Origin: Lathyrus oleraceus
Lineage: Eukaryota; Streptophyta; Magnoliopsida; Fabales; Fabaceae
Length of the DNA stretch: 64,000 nucleotides
Assembly (NCBI RefSeq): GCF_024323335.1
Contig: NC_066581.1
Coordinates: 442,829,816-442,893,815, forward strand
Direction: 5' to 3'
Made by a program: the position numbers and the translations under genes
Shown: positions 31,991-43,577 of the stretch, one piece after another
How the letters are laid out: every line of letters begins with the position of its first letter
Position numbering within the stretch: the first letter of the stretch is position 1
The notes under the pieces: generated by a model
The model's database searches: none
The model's input: the letters and a program-made list of their open reading frames with translations, nothing else
What the model was told of the DNA's origin: nothing

Positions 31991-33439
31991 CTATGGATCC
32001 CTATTAGCTCGGGATGCTGGAAGACGAGAAGTGCACAACTTCTTGATCTCTCTCTCATAGGCAGCCTCCATATCAGCTTTCTCTTTCGCAAGTCGATCAT
32101 ACCTCCTCTTCCAGAATTTGGAAGACTGAGGAAGCAGAGAAGTCCAAGTGTCGTTCGGATCGTCGATCACTCGGTGCTCGAGAAATTCAATCATAGCATC
32201 CTTCTCCTTGAGCTGCTGCAGCAATTCCTCTCTTTCGCGGATCCAGGCACGCGAAAGGTCTTCTTCTCTCAACTCCTCTACACGTTGGGTAGGGAGGGTT
32301 GAAGGCCCAGCCACATCCAACAGCGTAGGTCTTGGATAATCATATGGCATCAAGTAGGTGGCAGCTCTCTGTCTGACCCAAGAGGTGTATGGCTCCAAAG
32401 CAATGCAGTTCTTTGGACCCAATTCGTTCCTACTCTTCTTGTGAATACTGCACCAAGCACGGACAAATCTGGCTTTCAGGCCTTGGGGATCTTTACCCTC
32501 CTGGAAGAACACACCCTCTAACAGAATGTTATTAGGTTTATCCTTTAGGGGGAACCCAAGCTGACGACGTGCAAGAATAGGATTGTAGGTAATCCCACCA
32601 CATGTACCAAGAAGAGGCACATTAGGGAATTCACCACAATAATCGATGATCTGAACGGTATCATACACGCGATCATACCAGGTGATATCATCATTGGTGA
32701 GAGACATGAGTCTCTGAGACCACCGTAGACATCCCTTGTTCTCCTTGAAAGCAACTGTCTGCGGCAAGTGCGAAATAAACCACTTGTACAGCAGGGGTAA
32801 ACAGCAGACAATGACTCCTCCATTCTTCATATTCCTCAGATGCAAGGAGACATATGCATCACCCAACAAGGTCGGAACTGGATTAAGGACTGAAAAGATC
32901 CTAATAGCATTCATGTCCACGAACTTGTCAAAGTTGGGAAACAACACCAATCCGTAGATGAGCAGCACAAATAGAGCCTCAAAGGCATCCTCACTCATGG
33001 CCTTCCCATAAAAGGTAGCTTGGGCAATGAGGAACTCGGAAGGAAAACCCTGAATTCCGCCTTTGGTAGTCAGATTAGCTCCAATCAGATCTTCATCTAT
33101 ATGCAACAAGCTAGCAATCTCTCGAGCAGATGGAATACTCTCTAGGCCACTGAACGGCACTTGATCCAGAATCGGAATCCCAATAAGGTGAGAGTATTCT
33201 TCCAAAGTCGGCAACAACTGGAAATCCGGAAATAAGAAGCAATGATGCATTGGATCGTAGAACTGAGCCAGAGTACTCATCAATCCCTCATCAACCTGAG
33301 TGGTGAGCAGAGGCAGAAGCTTCCCATAGCGAGCTTTGAAACCCAAGGGATCTAATACATACGATGTCAGATTCCTTAACTCTTTTACATCGGGCTGCTT
33401 GAAGCTGTACTTCTTTGTATGCCTTTTCGGTCTTTCCAT
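31991..33439 (-). CDS. Ogre-2 ORF1 (DUF7745-like protein)
   Basis: Open frame of about 482 residues from the ATG at 33439 (MERPKRHTKK). The frame is open upstream to 33571, but the alignable part with Ogre-1 begins here. Conserved blocks: LAQFYDPMHHCFLFPDFQL, TLEEYSHLIGIPI, LFVLLIYGLVLFPNFDKF, GGVIVCCLPLLYKWF, RRQLGFPLKDKP and PYTSWVRQRA. The C-terminal 90 residues are Glu/Lys/Arg-rich and heptad-like (probably a coiled coil). This family is found as ORF1 in Ogre/Tat elements and in scattered plant host-like proteins. Its role in the element is not established as far as I know. Intact here, unlike Ogre-1. Confidence 0.88.
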   Translation of the reverse strand: MERPKRHTKKYSFKQPDVKELRNLTSYVLDPLGFKARYGKLLPLLTTQVDEGLMSTLAQFYDPMHHCFLFPDFQLLPTLEEYSHLIGIPILDQVPFSGLESIPSAREIASLLHIDEDLIGANLTTKGGIQGFPSEFLIAQATFYGKAMSEDAFEALFVLLIYGLVLFPNFDKFVDMNAIRIFSVLNPVPTLLGDAYVSLHLRNMKNGGVIVCCLPLLYKWFISHLPQTVAFKENKGCLRWSQRLMSLTNDDITWYDRVYDTVQIIDYCGEFPNVPLLGTCGGITYNPILARRQLGFPLKDKPNNILLEGVFFQEGKDPQGLKARFVRAWCSIHKKSRNELGPKNCIALEPYTSWVRQRAATYLMPYDYPRPTLLDVAGPSTLPTQRVEELREEDLSRAWIREREELLQQLKEKDAMIEFLEHRVIDDPNDTWTSLLPQSSKFWKRRYDRLAKEKADMEAAYEREIKKLCTSRLPASRANRDP

Positions 33440-34432
33440 GTCTGAAAATTTTGCAAATAACCCTTTAAGTTCCTTGAAAATTTTCTCTGTTGATGACATG
33501 AATGCGGATGAATGCTTGAATGCATGAATGCAACAAACACACTCAAGGATCAAGCAAAGCACACCAAACAAAGGTCGTGGGAAAGCTCAATGTATCCCTA
33601 ATATCAATCATCCATTTTGGTGGATTTAGGCTTTCACCTTATCGACACCCAAGTTCCATTGATATTAACGGTACATGAACCGGTTCAGACATTCTTAATA
33701 TCAACCAGCCGCTTTGGTGGATTCTAGGTTTTACACCTGATCCGGGATCCATTGATATTAACAATGTTTGAACGACTCAACCACGAATCACGGGTTTGTT
33801 GAGAGTCACGAGCATGGAGTCTCGGTTAAGAACCACCCAAAGGGAGTGTACTAGGGTTTAAACCTGCCAGACATGTTCTATCAGAGGTTCCCATAATCAT
33901 CGTTCCATCTCTCGAATATTATCGGAGGAACGAATACTCGTATTCCAAGAATATTCTCAAGAGAAACTCTTATGAGTGTAGTATCGCGTGACAATCGTAT
34001 CAGAACTGACATCTGAACGACCTCCGCACTACGGTCCTAAAAATAGGCCAAGATGGGTTTGGTAAACTACGGTCCTTGGCTTCTGCGGAACATGATTGAA
34101 AGAATAATGCCTATCCACAAATAACTTGTGTGACATTATTAATCCAACATGACCTCCACCAAGTGAATGGACTCGCAAGTCAACTGGCTAAGGACTACTC
34201 CACACCAGTCAACAAGACTATGCCATTCTCCTATCCTAGAGAGCACTCGAGTTCGGGTACAGAACTCATCTCACAGATCACCAAAGCAAACAGCAATTGT
34301 ATATCAAGCAATTCACACATTACAATCAATACAGTTATCCCAAATTGTACAAAAATATGTCATATAACAAATAATAATATAGCACAACAAGGGTGAAAAG
34401 TAGGCAATACCACCAGGGATTCTGGTGTGATC
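33440..34432 (-). other. Ogre-2 5' leader
   Basis: Non-coding between PBS and ORF1. It holds two related hairpins at 33599-33667 and 33695-33761 and a smaller direct repeat with ACTACGGTCCT (34032 and 34066). No similarity to the Ogre-1 leader was evident by eye. Confidence 0.6.
33599..33761 (-). repeat. duplicated leader hairpin
   Basis: Hairpin one: TAATATCAAT (33599-33608) with ATTGATATTA (33658-33667). Hairpin two: TTAATATCAA (33695-33704) with TTGATATTAA (33752-33761). Each encloses about 48-49 bases. The enclosed sequences share TTTGGTGGATT and are related, so the unit is a direct duplication that kept both arms. Confidence 0.75.
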
Positions 34433-34450
34433 TCCCCAGCAGAGTCGCCA
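34433..34450 (-). other. Ogre-2 primer binding site (tRNA-Arg type)
   Basis: On the minus strand TGGCGACTCTGCTGGGGA, six bases (GAAAAG) inside the 5' LTR end at 34457. Identical to the Ogre-1 PBS. Confidence 0.9.
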
Positions 34451-34818
34451 CTTTTCTGTAGCGGTGTATTCGTCGCTATATGATTTATCGATTAAACCAT
34501 AAGCAAGAGATACATTGAAATTTCGAGTCGCCACCGCACTTTTATTTATCCAAAGGATTGGCTAAAAAGCGAACAAAAGCCTAAGAAGTTTTACACGTAG
34601 AAAACTAATAAAAAGATCAGAGAGTCTGGGTAAGGGGTAAATTACGCAATGGGAAGGTGTTAGGCACCCATCACGTCCTAGGTACTCCTAGGGAGCCCTT
34701 TTCACACTTGTTGTATAAGATTGTTATTTTTTATGACATAAGTATTGTGCAAACATGATTGGGATGATGAGAAAAGAATATACAATTTTTATTGGGTTTG
34801 AACGGATGAACCCGCTGC

Positions 34819-34859
34819 CTACGTACCTTCCATCAAAGGTAAGTATCAAAACGCCGTAG
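34819..34859 (-). other. nested LTR hairpin, Ogre-2 5' LTR
   Basis: Same sequence and pairing as at 13584-13624. It would lie in the transcribed R-U5 part, about 360 bases before the PBS. Confidence 0.7.
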
Positions 34860-37800
34860 TTCGGCTAAAAGATTTCCAAAAGTTGGTTGGGTTCAATTTT
34901 AAACACAAACCCTAGGTCTTACGTTATCCACGGGAGAAAACTCAACCTTATACAAACAACCACGTCCACCATGTGAGAACAGCTTCAACTTGCCAGGGAG
35001 GGGTTAACCCTATAATAGGCAAGGAAGACTTACAATTCAATCACTAAAGACAGAAGGTGAGATTAACATCAACCACTAAGATAAATCAAACCTCTAGCTC
35101 ATGTATGAAAAGATTAACAATGGACAAAGCCAAAACAATTGAATGAGTGAAGTTAATTGATTGTGATTATGAAAATGAAGTCAAAGTATGATTAAGATTG
35201 ATTTGAAAGAAGTGTTATGAAAATGAGTTTGAAAAAAGGTCAAGGACTTGAGTCCAGGGTTTTAGTTAGAAAACATGAAGATGTTTGCACAACAACTATG
35301 TCAAATTTGAAAAGTAGAGTGTGAAAAGGTTTAGGACATAATGAATGATGAATGGATGGAGATGGATTGTAAAACTTCTTAGAAGGTTCACTTCTTGAGA
35401 TCATATAGGAGATGATTCAAGTGCGTCCTTTGGAATAGCAATGGATAATAACAAACAAACAAGAAAGAAAGCGGATATCGGATGCCAATCACTGGGCTTA
35501 TACCAATCTCCTAAAATAAAACTGGATATCAGATGCCACTCAATGGTCTTACACTAATCTCCTCAAACAAAGAAATAAAAGGCGGATACCGGATACCAAT
35601 AAATGGATTTACACCAGTCTCCTAAAACAGAAATGGATATCAGAGGCCACTCAATGGACTTATACTAATCTCCACAAAAGAAATCAAAGAATGAAAATAT
35701 GGAAAGTCAACTGCCAATCTATCTGGACTTAGGTTAACTCCACAGATGCTCATAGGAAATCCAATGCCACATTACAGGGACTTACAATGGATCCTCACAT
35801 ACAAGAACAAAAGCAACAATATGGTCACAGGAATGCAAATGCCAACTTACAGGGACTTATAATTGCAACCTCTCATACAAACAAATAAAACCAATTATGA
35901 TCACTGGAAAGCAGATGCCAACTTACAGGGACTTATAACTGTATCCTCACATACAAATCAAACAGATCAAATTATGATCACAGGACAACAGATGCCAACT
36001 TACAGGGACTTATAACTGTATCCTCACATACAAACAGATAAAACAGAAGATATGAGTGACCAATGAGGTCTTACACTCTATCCTTCCATATCATAGGAGC
36101 CAATGCCAAAGCAATGGACTTACACTTGTCCTCAATGGGTAAACAACAATGATAGCATCATAAAGACAAATGAGATGATCATGCATTAATGGCAATTGAT
36201 AATGATAAATGCATAACATACAAGCAAACAAGTGCATATGAAGCAATCAATCAATCAATGAATATCAAACAGCACACTCTATAGCCAAACAAGGGGGCTC
36301 ACACAAGAGGGTTTGACTATGAAAGTCCACTGTAATAGGTAAATGTCGCTCTTAACCTTGCCATTGAGAGGCTAAGGTGAAGCAGATGAAAGGAGATGAG
36401 GGGTGTGCCTCATTGCTCTTATCCCTAATCAGGGAGAGCATTAGAAAGTGTGGGAGCTCAGAAAGATGGAGCTCTTTCCACATTATTGACTCGATAGATC
36501 TTGGGTTTTGATCTCAATGCTACAACCATGTAATGATAGCAAGGAGAGGACACACTGAATAGTAGGGGATAGGCTACTTATCCCTTTGATCTACCAATTG
36601 CCTTACTTGAAGGACTTTTCCTGCTTGGGACAAATATAAACACCCACAAGCATTGCCTCTTAAGGAGGACTTCAGACAGTTTGCCCGGTCAAATAACAGA
36701 CCGGGTCTCCAGACTACATGAAGAAGAAGTAATTATACCTCAAAGCAAATTGCTAAATAGCAAAGCAAAGCAAGTTCAAAGAACTTAAGCAACTAAAGTA
36801 CCTGAAAAAGTCAAACCAATTAGTAAACAGTTCAACAGTTTAAAACAAAAGGAATGGATAAACAACAGTCAACCACAGAGGGACCAATGTGCAAAGCACA
36901 AGACTCAACTATATGAGTCACACCTACAAAACAAGGGTTAGCACATGATATATATAATCCAACTCAATCAAATTTGAATGATCTTTGAGGCATTGGTGCT
37001 TAACCTGAAACATTAACTCAATTGTAAGCTCAAAAGACCACTAGGACTAGCCTAGGGTCAAAGATGAAAGAAAAGGTCAAAACAGCAAAGAAAAGTCAAC
37101 CCAATTCATGTTCAAACATTTAAGAAGCTACCTCAATTGGATTCACAATCAAATCATGCATCATTGTCATTTTATAGACCAAAGAAGTCAAAACATGGCA
37201 AGAGGGACCACACAAAAGGTCAACAGCAAGACCAAGCTCAAAAGCAATCAAAAACAATTCCAAAAATTATGAAATAATTCATACTCAATCACAATCCATA
37301 ACATAGCATGCATATAAAATTTCAGCTCAATTGGATCATGGGAAGATAGTCAAATAAAATCAAGAAGTCAAGACAATATCAAGTGTGCACAAAGAAGTCA
37401 ACAAAACTAGTGTCATCTTCAAAAAAAATCATAACAAAAGGAAAACAGATGAGAAATGGATGGGATTAACACCAATGCAAAGCTCAAGATGTCTAGTATG
37501 CACATATGAAATTTCATGATCATATAAGAAGATATGAGAATTTCACAAAGGATTTGGCAACATGTATCACATAAAGTCAACAATTGACTAGGCAGGGAAG
37601 AAAATTCTCAAACAAATTGGAAATTGCACAATTAATTCCAGGAAAATTCACACATCAACTAGACATATAAGAGATGGCTCATGCAAACTTTTACATTATT
37701 TGGAAGCCAGGAAGCATGTGAACAAAAATCATGAATTTGCATATCATTGGTGTGACACAAATTGTCACACCCTAGTTCAAAAATTCATATCTAGCAAACC

Positions 37801-39607
37801 ACAGATGATAAATGCACAAACTCTACATCAAAACAAAGATGAATGAGTCTAGTTTCACCACAAAAAATTTCAGAACCATTGGATGCATCATGATCATTTC
37901 ACAAAAAGATTGGCAAAAGGTACCAAATAAGCATACATGTTAAGAACCCTAGAGCCATTCAAAATCCAGCCAATCAAAAATTCAGCAAAAATCATGATTA
38001 AATAATAGACATTCATCTGATCATTATGCAAAAATTGACATGAAATTTGGAATTGAAATGGATTAGAAATGATTTTTGCAAGTTGAGGAATAATTTGGAA
38101 TGAAAGAACAAAATAACATGAAAGGGAGGTCAACCATGGTTGACCGAGTGGCATGGTCGTAATTCTGGCCATCATTAATCAAAACGGTGCGTTTTGGCAT
38201 GGGGAATGAAATGTTCTCATTGGCTGAAACCAATGGAACAATACCAACAAGCAGAAAAACCAAACAGCAGCCAATCGCATGGGAGTTTTGGAAATGTCAT
38301 TAGGGTTTTGGAACTTGGGGTTTTAACAGCATAGCAAGGCAACCTCGTGTTATCACCAACATCAAAAACAAAGTTCAAACACTATCATACAAGCAGCATG
38401 GCAGGATTAGAGAACCTCATGCAACATCACACAGCAAACCAACCAAAACATGAAACTCAGATTTCAGGAAATGCAGCAGGGTTTTGGAAGTGCAAGCAAG
38501 CACTATGACAAACATATTCCAACTAGAGATGCACAAAGGGCCTGGCCACGAAACAATAAGTTTCTCATGCAAATAAGAACAAAGGCAACATCCAAACATA
38601 ATTCATGAGTTCTGGGCAGCTTAGGGTTTTTTTTGAACAGCAGGGCATATTCCTCTTCATGGCTCATCATCAATTCGAACAGCATGGCAAACAGCATGGC
38701 AGTAACAGTATGTTCATGCAATCACAAGCAACAACAGCAGACACGATTCTGGGAAAAAACTGGAAACAAGCTAGGGTTTGCACACAACAGGGCAACCTCA
38801 TCTTGCCCATCTCATCAACATAAACTGAACTCAACCAGGGATTCATGAACAAAATGGCAACTAAACAAAGACATTCAGGTCACATTAAACAACAACAAAC
38901 AAGACAATTCATATAAATTTCTGGGTTCTTCTAGGGTTTTAAAACAGCAGTAACCATTTTTAACATTCAAACATGAAAGGATCGATTCACCCAGAAATCG
39001 AAAGTGACCATATCAATAGAGCAAACAAACTTCAAACAACACAAATCCATAAGCCAAATGCATTGAAACACATTAAACAGCATGCATCGAACAAAAATCA
39101 TCATGAACAGAAAATTTCAAATCCAGATATTTCACTCAATACTCACTCATTTTTCATGATTCAAGTTGCACAACAATCAGCATAGCAAGCTCTATCTAAC
39201 ACATGGCATGGATTAGAGAAAAAGGATAGTCGAAATCTTACTTGGCTGTGAAGAAAATCGAGCAACAGTGGTTATTTGTATGCTTCCAGCTCAAACAGAG
39301 GTCCACAATGCTTTGGAATGAAGGAACCTTGAAGAACTTTAGCTCAAACTTGCTTGAAACTTCCAAATCTCGATTTCACCATTATTGGTCCTTTGAAAAA
39401 CAGAGCTCGAAAATGGCTGTCCAGCTGTGGTTTGAGGGTTCAAAACGCTTCACAAGGTTGTCCAAATGATGAAGGAAGCAAGGGTACTCGAGGATTTTGA
39501 AGATTTGAGCAGAAAATACAAGTCGAGCAAAAATGCAAGAAGGAGAGAAAAGAGTGTATTCTGATCTTTGGAGGTTGTGGCTAGGGTTGGTTTTTGCTGA
39601 GAATGAG

Positions 39608-39615
39608 CTTTTATA
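39608..39615 (-). promoter_or_regulatory. candidate TATA box of the Ogre-2 5' LTR
   Basis: TATAAAAG on the minus strand, 1.16 kb from the LTR 5' terminus. The equivalent in the other LTR is 18373-18380. No experimental support. Confidence 0.45.
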
Positions 39616-40771
39616 TTTCTGTTTAACATTAGCTTAACAAATGCTAAACTTGCTTATGCTAAATGAAACCAATTTGCAATTTGCTAAGTTTGAACCAAAT
39701 GAACATGGAGGGTGCAAGGTCTGGCCGAGTTTTGGGCCTTGGCAAGTTGCAAATACCATATGAAACAAATCCCAATTGGCCAAATATGCTGAAAAGCCTT
39801 AAATCAAAAAGTCAAACTTTGGTCATACTTGAAATGAATAAAGTCTAGCTTAAAAATGCCATTGTGATTGGCAAGGTTTTAGCACATGAAATTTATATTT
39901 TTGGAAAGAGGGGATGAAATGTGGTTTGTAGGAAAAAACCCCACCAAATTTGGCCTTATGGTTCATGATATATGGCTTGTTGAAGTTCACAAATTTTTGA
40001 AATTGAATTGATCATATCTTGCAAACCATACATGGGATTTGGGAGTTCTTGGACTTTTTGAAAATGGGAGAACAAGATCTTCAACTTTCATGTTGGGCAA
40101 AAATTCATTTGAAGCTTGTATCATGATGTAAATTGAGGATCAAGAAGTTTCCATTTTTGGCAGTTGAAATTACAGGTCCACTTTCTATTTTGGGAAATTT
40201 TCTGTTTGTCTTGATTTTCTTCCATGATGAGGTTTGACATGATAGATGAGGCTTATATAGGCATGAATGAACTCCTTCAAATCAATTCCATCCATCAAAA
40301 TCACTGATTAAATCCACAGTTGACCAAGTTTGACTTTCTGTTGACTTTTCTAGGGTTTTGCATGATTGAACCACTTCTGATGAATTCCAAACCCTAAATC
40401 CTTGAGAACTTGACTTCAAATGATGTCCCAAGTTGTATGAACTCTTGATTATGGATCATGGTGCCCAAATTCTGCAAGAATGGCCACCATCCACTGCTTT
40501 GACTGACTGTGACTGATTTTGACCTAATTGCTGATGATTGCTTCAACTGCAAGCAACAAGGTTAAACTGACAATATTTTTGTACTTTTTGATTGATAAAC
40601 ATATGAAAAGCAAAGATATACAAATGCAAGGTATGCTTGGTGATCAAGAAATCAACCCACAAGGCAAACTACCCACTAGGAGGGAAGTTAGGGCATGCAA
40701 TGATCCTTGAGGCCATGATATGATATGATATGGGCCATGAGGGATCTTAGGGCCAAAATTGGGGTCTTACA

Positions 40772-40776
40772 ATGGC
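40772..40776. repeat. target site duplication of Ogre-2, right copy (ATGGC)
   Basis: ATGGC follows the LTR terminus CTTACA directly and equals 13217-13221. Confidence 0.9.
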
Positions 40777-40963
40777 AAAACCGAATGGTAAAAGAATCCT
40801 TAGTAGTAAAAATAACCTTAAAAAGCATATGCTTCAAAGGACACTACAGACAAAAGGTCGCGGTCACGCTGGTCCACACACAATCCAGAAGGAAATCTTA
40901 CTCTAACGGAATGGTTCCTTTCACCTCTGCCAGCTCATGATTCAAGGACCACCCATTTTCACT

Positions 40964-40972
40964 CTATATAAG
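40964..40972 (+). promoter_or_regulatory. candidate TATA box in LTR-Y
   Basis: CTATATAAG follows a GC-mixed upstream region, with GACATCC 30 bases before an A/G-rich leader. Position and context fit an LTR promoter about 775 bases from the inferred LTR start once Ogre-2 is removed. Confidence 0.5.
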
Positions 40973-42179
40973 AGACATCCAATCATTGGAAGGAGGAGAA
41001 AAAATTGACACCGTCACTCTGCTGAAATCGCATCCTAACCTGCACACCAAAGCTCAAAGGTACCAAATGGGTGCTCAAAGTTTATCCTTAGAACTTTGAG
41101 TAATCCGAGCTAAGCCACTACAAAATCAAGATATACCCAAATAAGAAGAAGAACTGAGAGAAGAAGCGAAGAAGACGAGGAGCACTCGAAGAAGGAGAGG
41201 AGAAGAAGATAGCATACCTCGAGGTCGATCCCATCGTCGCATGCAAATGTCTTCATAATGTTCCCAATTTAGGGGTTAAATCTAGAATGAACTTCGGTGA
41301 GCATTTTATGTTGAAACGTTGGGGATTCCACACGGAGGTTCAGATTGGGAGATAGAGGCGCCTCCTCCGGCCGCCGTCTGTTTCCGGTCAGTCAAAATTG
41401 ATTGCATTTTAGAATTTTGAGAGTCTTTATTTTTGTGTGTGGTTATTTTGTTAATTGAGAAGAAGAGAAGAGAGAGACGGTCGAAACCTGAGAAAGAAGG
41501 AGACACTTGAGGTAATGAGATTTTTGGGTTTTATTTCTTTGGTAATCTATTTCTTTTTAACAGTATTAAAAGATAACTTAATGCCATTAATGACAATTAC
41601 TTGTGATACTGCATGTTTATCTTCCCTAAGTATTCTTCTGACTTTTTCAATGCCACACTATCATTCACTGTTTGGCGCGTGGCCCATAGAAAATAGATAA
41701 ATGGTTCTCATGGATTTCTTTTCTCTTTTCCTTTCCTTTCTTGCTGACCATTCCAATTCAGATTTATTAATAAGAGGTATGGGCCTTAGGGCCCAACCCG
41801 AGTTAATGATGGCTCAAACCCCTTTCGGGCCTTTTTGTAGTTCGTTTTTGGAGGGACTGTACACACCGTTTATTTCCCTCATACAACCCTTTCTGTTTTA
41901 AATTTATTTCATTATTTATCTTCTATGATCTGTTTTTGTTAATAAATTAAAAACATATTAGTAGTAAAATAGACAATTGTTTTAACTTATTTTTTTATTA
42001 TTGTTAATTATAAATTTTAATTCTTGTTAGAATATATGTTAATTAAATAGTTAAATATTAATAGATGAATAAACACTTATTTTGTCCAAATTAGGTTGAA
42101 CCATTGGTCCAATACCAAGTAATCCATTTAAAACTAAATCAAATCCAATAAGTTCGAATTCAAATCTTTTGTTATTAAT

Positions 42180-43260
42180 ACACTTCTAAAAAAAAATCTA
42201 TTTTAATAATTAACATCTTAAAACTCCATAAAATTAAAATCATTTTCCCAATTTAATTATTCTAAAAGTCTCTATTTTAAATAATTAATCTTTAAATGAA
42301 AATGAGATTAATGAGCATCCGCTCCATTATCTCTCGATTATTCGAATAATTGGCGTACGCCATATTGCTCGAATTTTTGTCATTTAATTAAAACCCTAAA
42401 AACTCTATTAAATTAAAATCACTCCTCCAAATTATTTATTAATTCTAAAAGCATTATTTAAATTAATTTTGAATGTAAAGGAGAATTGTAAGCTTCCGCT
42501 TTATTATCTCTCGATTATTCGAATAATTGGCGTACGCCATATTGCTAGAATTTTCGTCATTTAATTAAAACCCTAAAAAACTCTATAAAATTAAAATTAT
42601 TTTCTCAAATTAATTACAAATCCTAAAAGCATTATTTAAATTAATTTTGAATGAAAAGGAGAATAGTAAGCTTCCGCTTTATTATCTCTCGATTATTCGA
42701 ATAAATGGCGTACGCCATATTGCTCGAATTTTCGTCATTTAAATAAAACCCTAAAAAACTCTATAAAATTAAAATTATTTTCTCAAATTAATTACAAATC
42801 CTAAAAGCATTATTTAAATTAATTTTGAATGAAAAGGAGAATAGTAAGCTTCCGCTTTATTATCTCTCGATAATTCGAATAATTGGCGTACACCATATTG
42901 CTCGAATTTTCGTCATTTAATTAAAAACCTTAAAAAAACTTTTAAAATTAAAGTCATTTCCCCAATTTAATTATTCTAAAAGTCTCTATTTTAAATAATT
43001 AATCTTTAAATGAAAAGGAGATTAATGAGCATCCTCTCCATTATCTCTCGATTATTCGAATAATTGGCGTACGCCACATTGCTCGAATCTTCGTCATCAA
43101 ATTAAAATGTAATCGAATAAACTCAAATCACTTCTTATATCAAATCCAATTTTACAAAATAAACTATATAACTTAAAACTCAATTAGAGAATGGGAGGCG
43201 TACGCCTCACCGTTCCTTGATTATTTGAATAATTGGCGTACGCCACATTGCTCAAATCAT
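42180..43260 (+). repeat. ~178-bp tandem repeat array, about six units
   Basis: TCTCTCGATTATTCGAATAA marks units at 42330, 42507, 42685, 42863 and 43044, with degenerate units before 42330 and near 43214. Periods are 177, 178, 178 and 181. Each unit contains the palindrome GGCGTACGCC (or a one-base variant) and CATATTGCTCGAATTTTCGTC. Units 2 and 3 are nearly identical, showing recent local duplication. Confidence 0.92.
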
Positions 43261-43533
43261 CGACTCTTCAGAACATCTCAAAACAAATCAAACTAATTTC
43301 TCGCCCCCGAGCGATCGAAACCAATAAAACACCCAAACACATCAATCCAATTTGTCACCCCCGCGTGACCAAAACCCTTTCAGAAAGAACACTGTCAATC
43401 CTTTCTAATGCGCACAACAAACCAATGCTTAAGCCTCCGCCGAGAGTAGACAAGCCAGCGTTTAGCCGTTAGAACGCCGACCCACACAGTCGTTCATCAA
43501 ACAAAACACACCAAATATTCGTAGTACCCCGAA

Positions 43534-43577
43534 CTACGAATGCTCTGATTTCCTTATTGCACCATAAGGATACGTAG
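43534..43577 (+). other. nested LTR hairpin, LTR-Y
   Basis: Outer CTACG (43534-43538) pairs with CGTAG (43573-43577). Inner TCCTTAT (43551-43557) pairs perfectly with ATAAGGA (43564-43570) around a 6-base loop. It is the longest inner stem of the set, 375 bases before the LTR end. Confidence 0.75.

Larger units (their letters stand above)
13222..40771 (-). mobile_element. Ogre-2, complete 27,550-bp Ogre retrotransposon
   Basis: Both LTRs are 6,315 bp with TG...CA termini, and the ends are flanked by ATGGC. On the minus strand the order is LTR, PBS, leader with duplicated hairpins, ORF1, gag-pro, intron, pol, a 5.1-kb 3' untranslated region with tandem repeats, polypurine tract, LTR. By eye I counted about 28 substitutions and no indels between the LTRs (about 0.4 percent), meaning recent insertion. 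Defects seen: one UAG in gag and Asp-to-Asn at a catalytic integrase position. ORF1 and pol are otherwise open. Confidence 0.95.
34457..40771 (-). repeat. Ogre-2 5' LTR
   Basis: 6,315 bp and co-linear with 13222-19536. The candidate TATAAAAG is at 39615-39608 on the minus strand, predicting transcription start near 39580 and a long R-U5 leader. It carries the tandem array (35466-36165) and the nested hairpin (34819-34859). About 28 substitutions separate the LTRs, for example near 16509/37744 and 18906/40141. Confidence 0.95.

Noticed and set aside
41455..41901. Two consecutive short open frames in LTR-Y that could suggest a host gene exon
   Set aside because: Hydrophobic and low-complexity, no splice or domain support, inside LTR sequence with a TATA box upstream.
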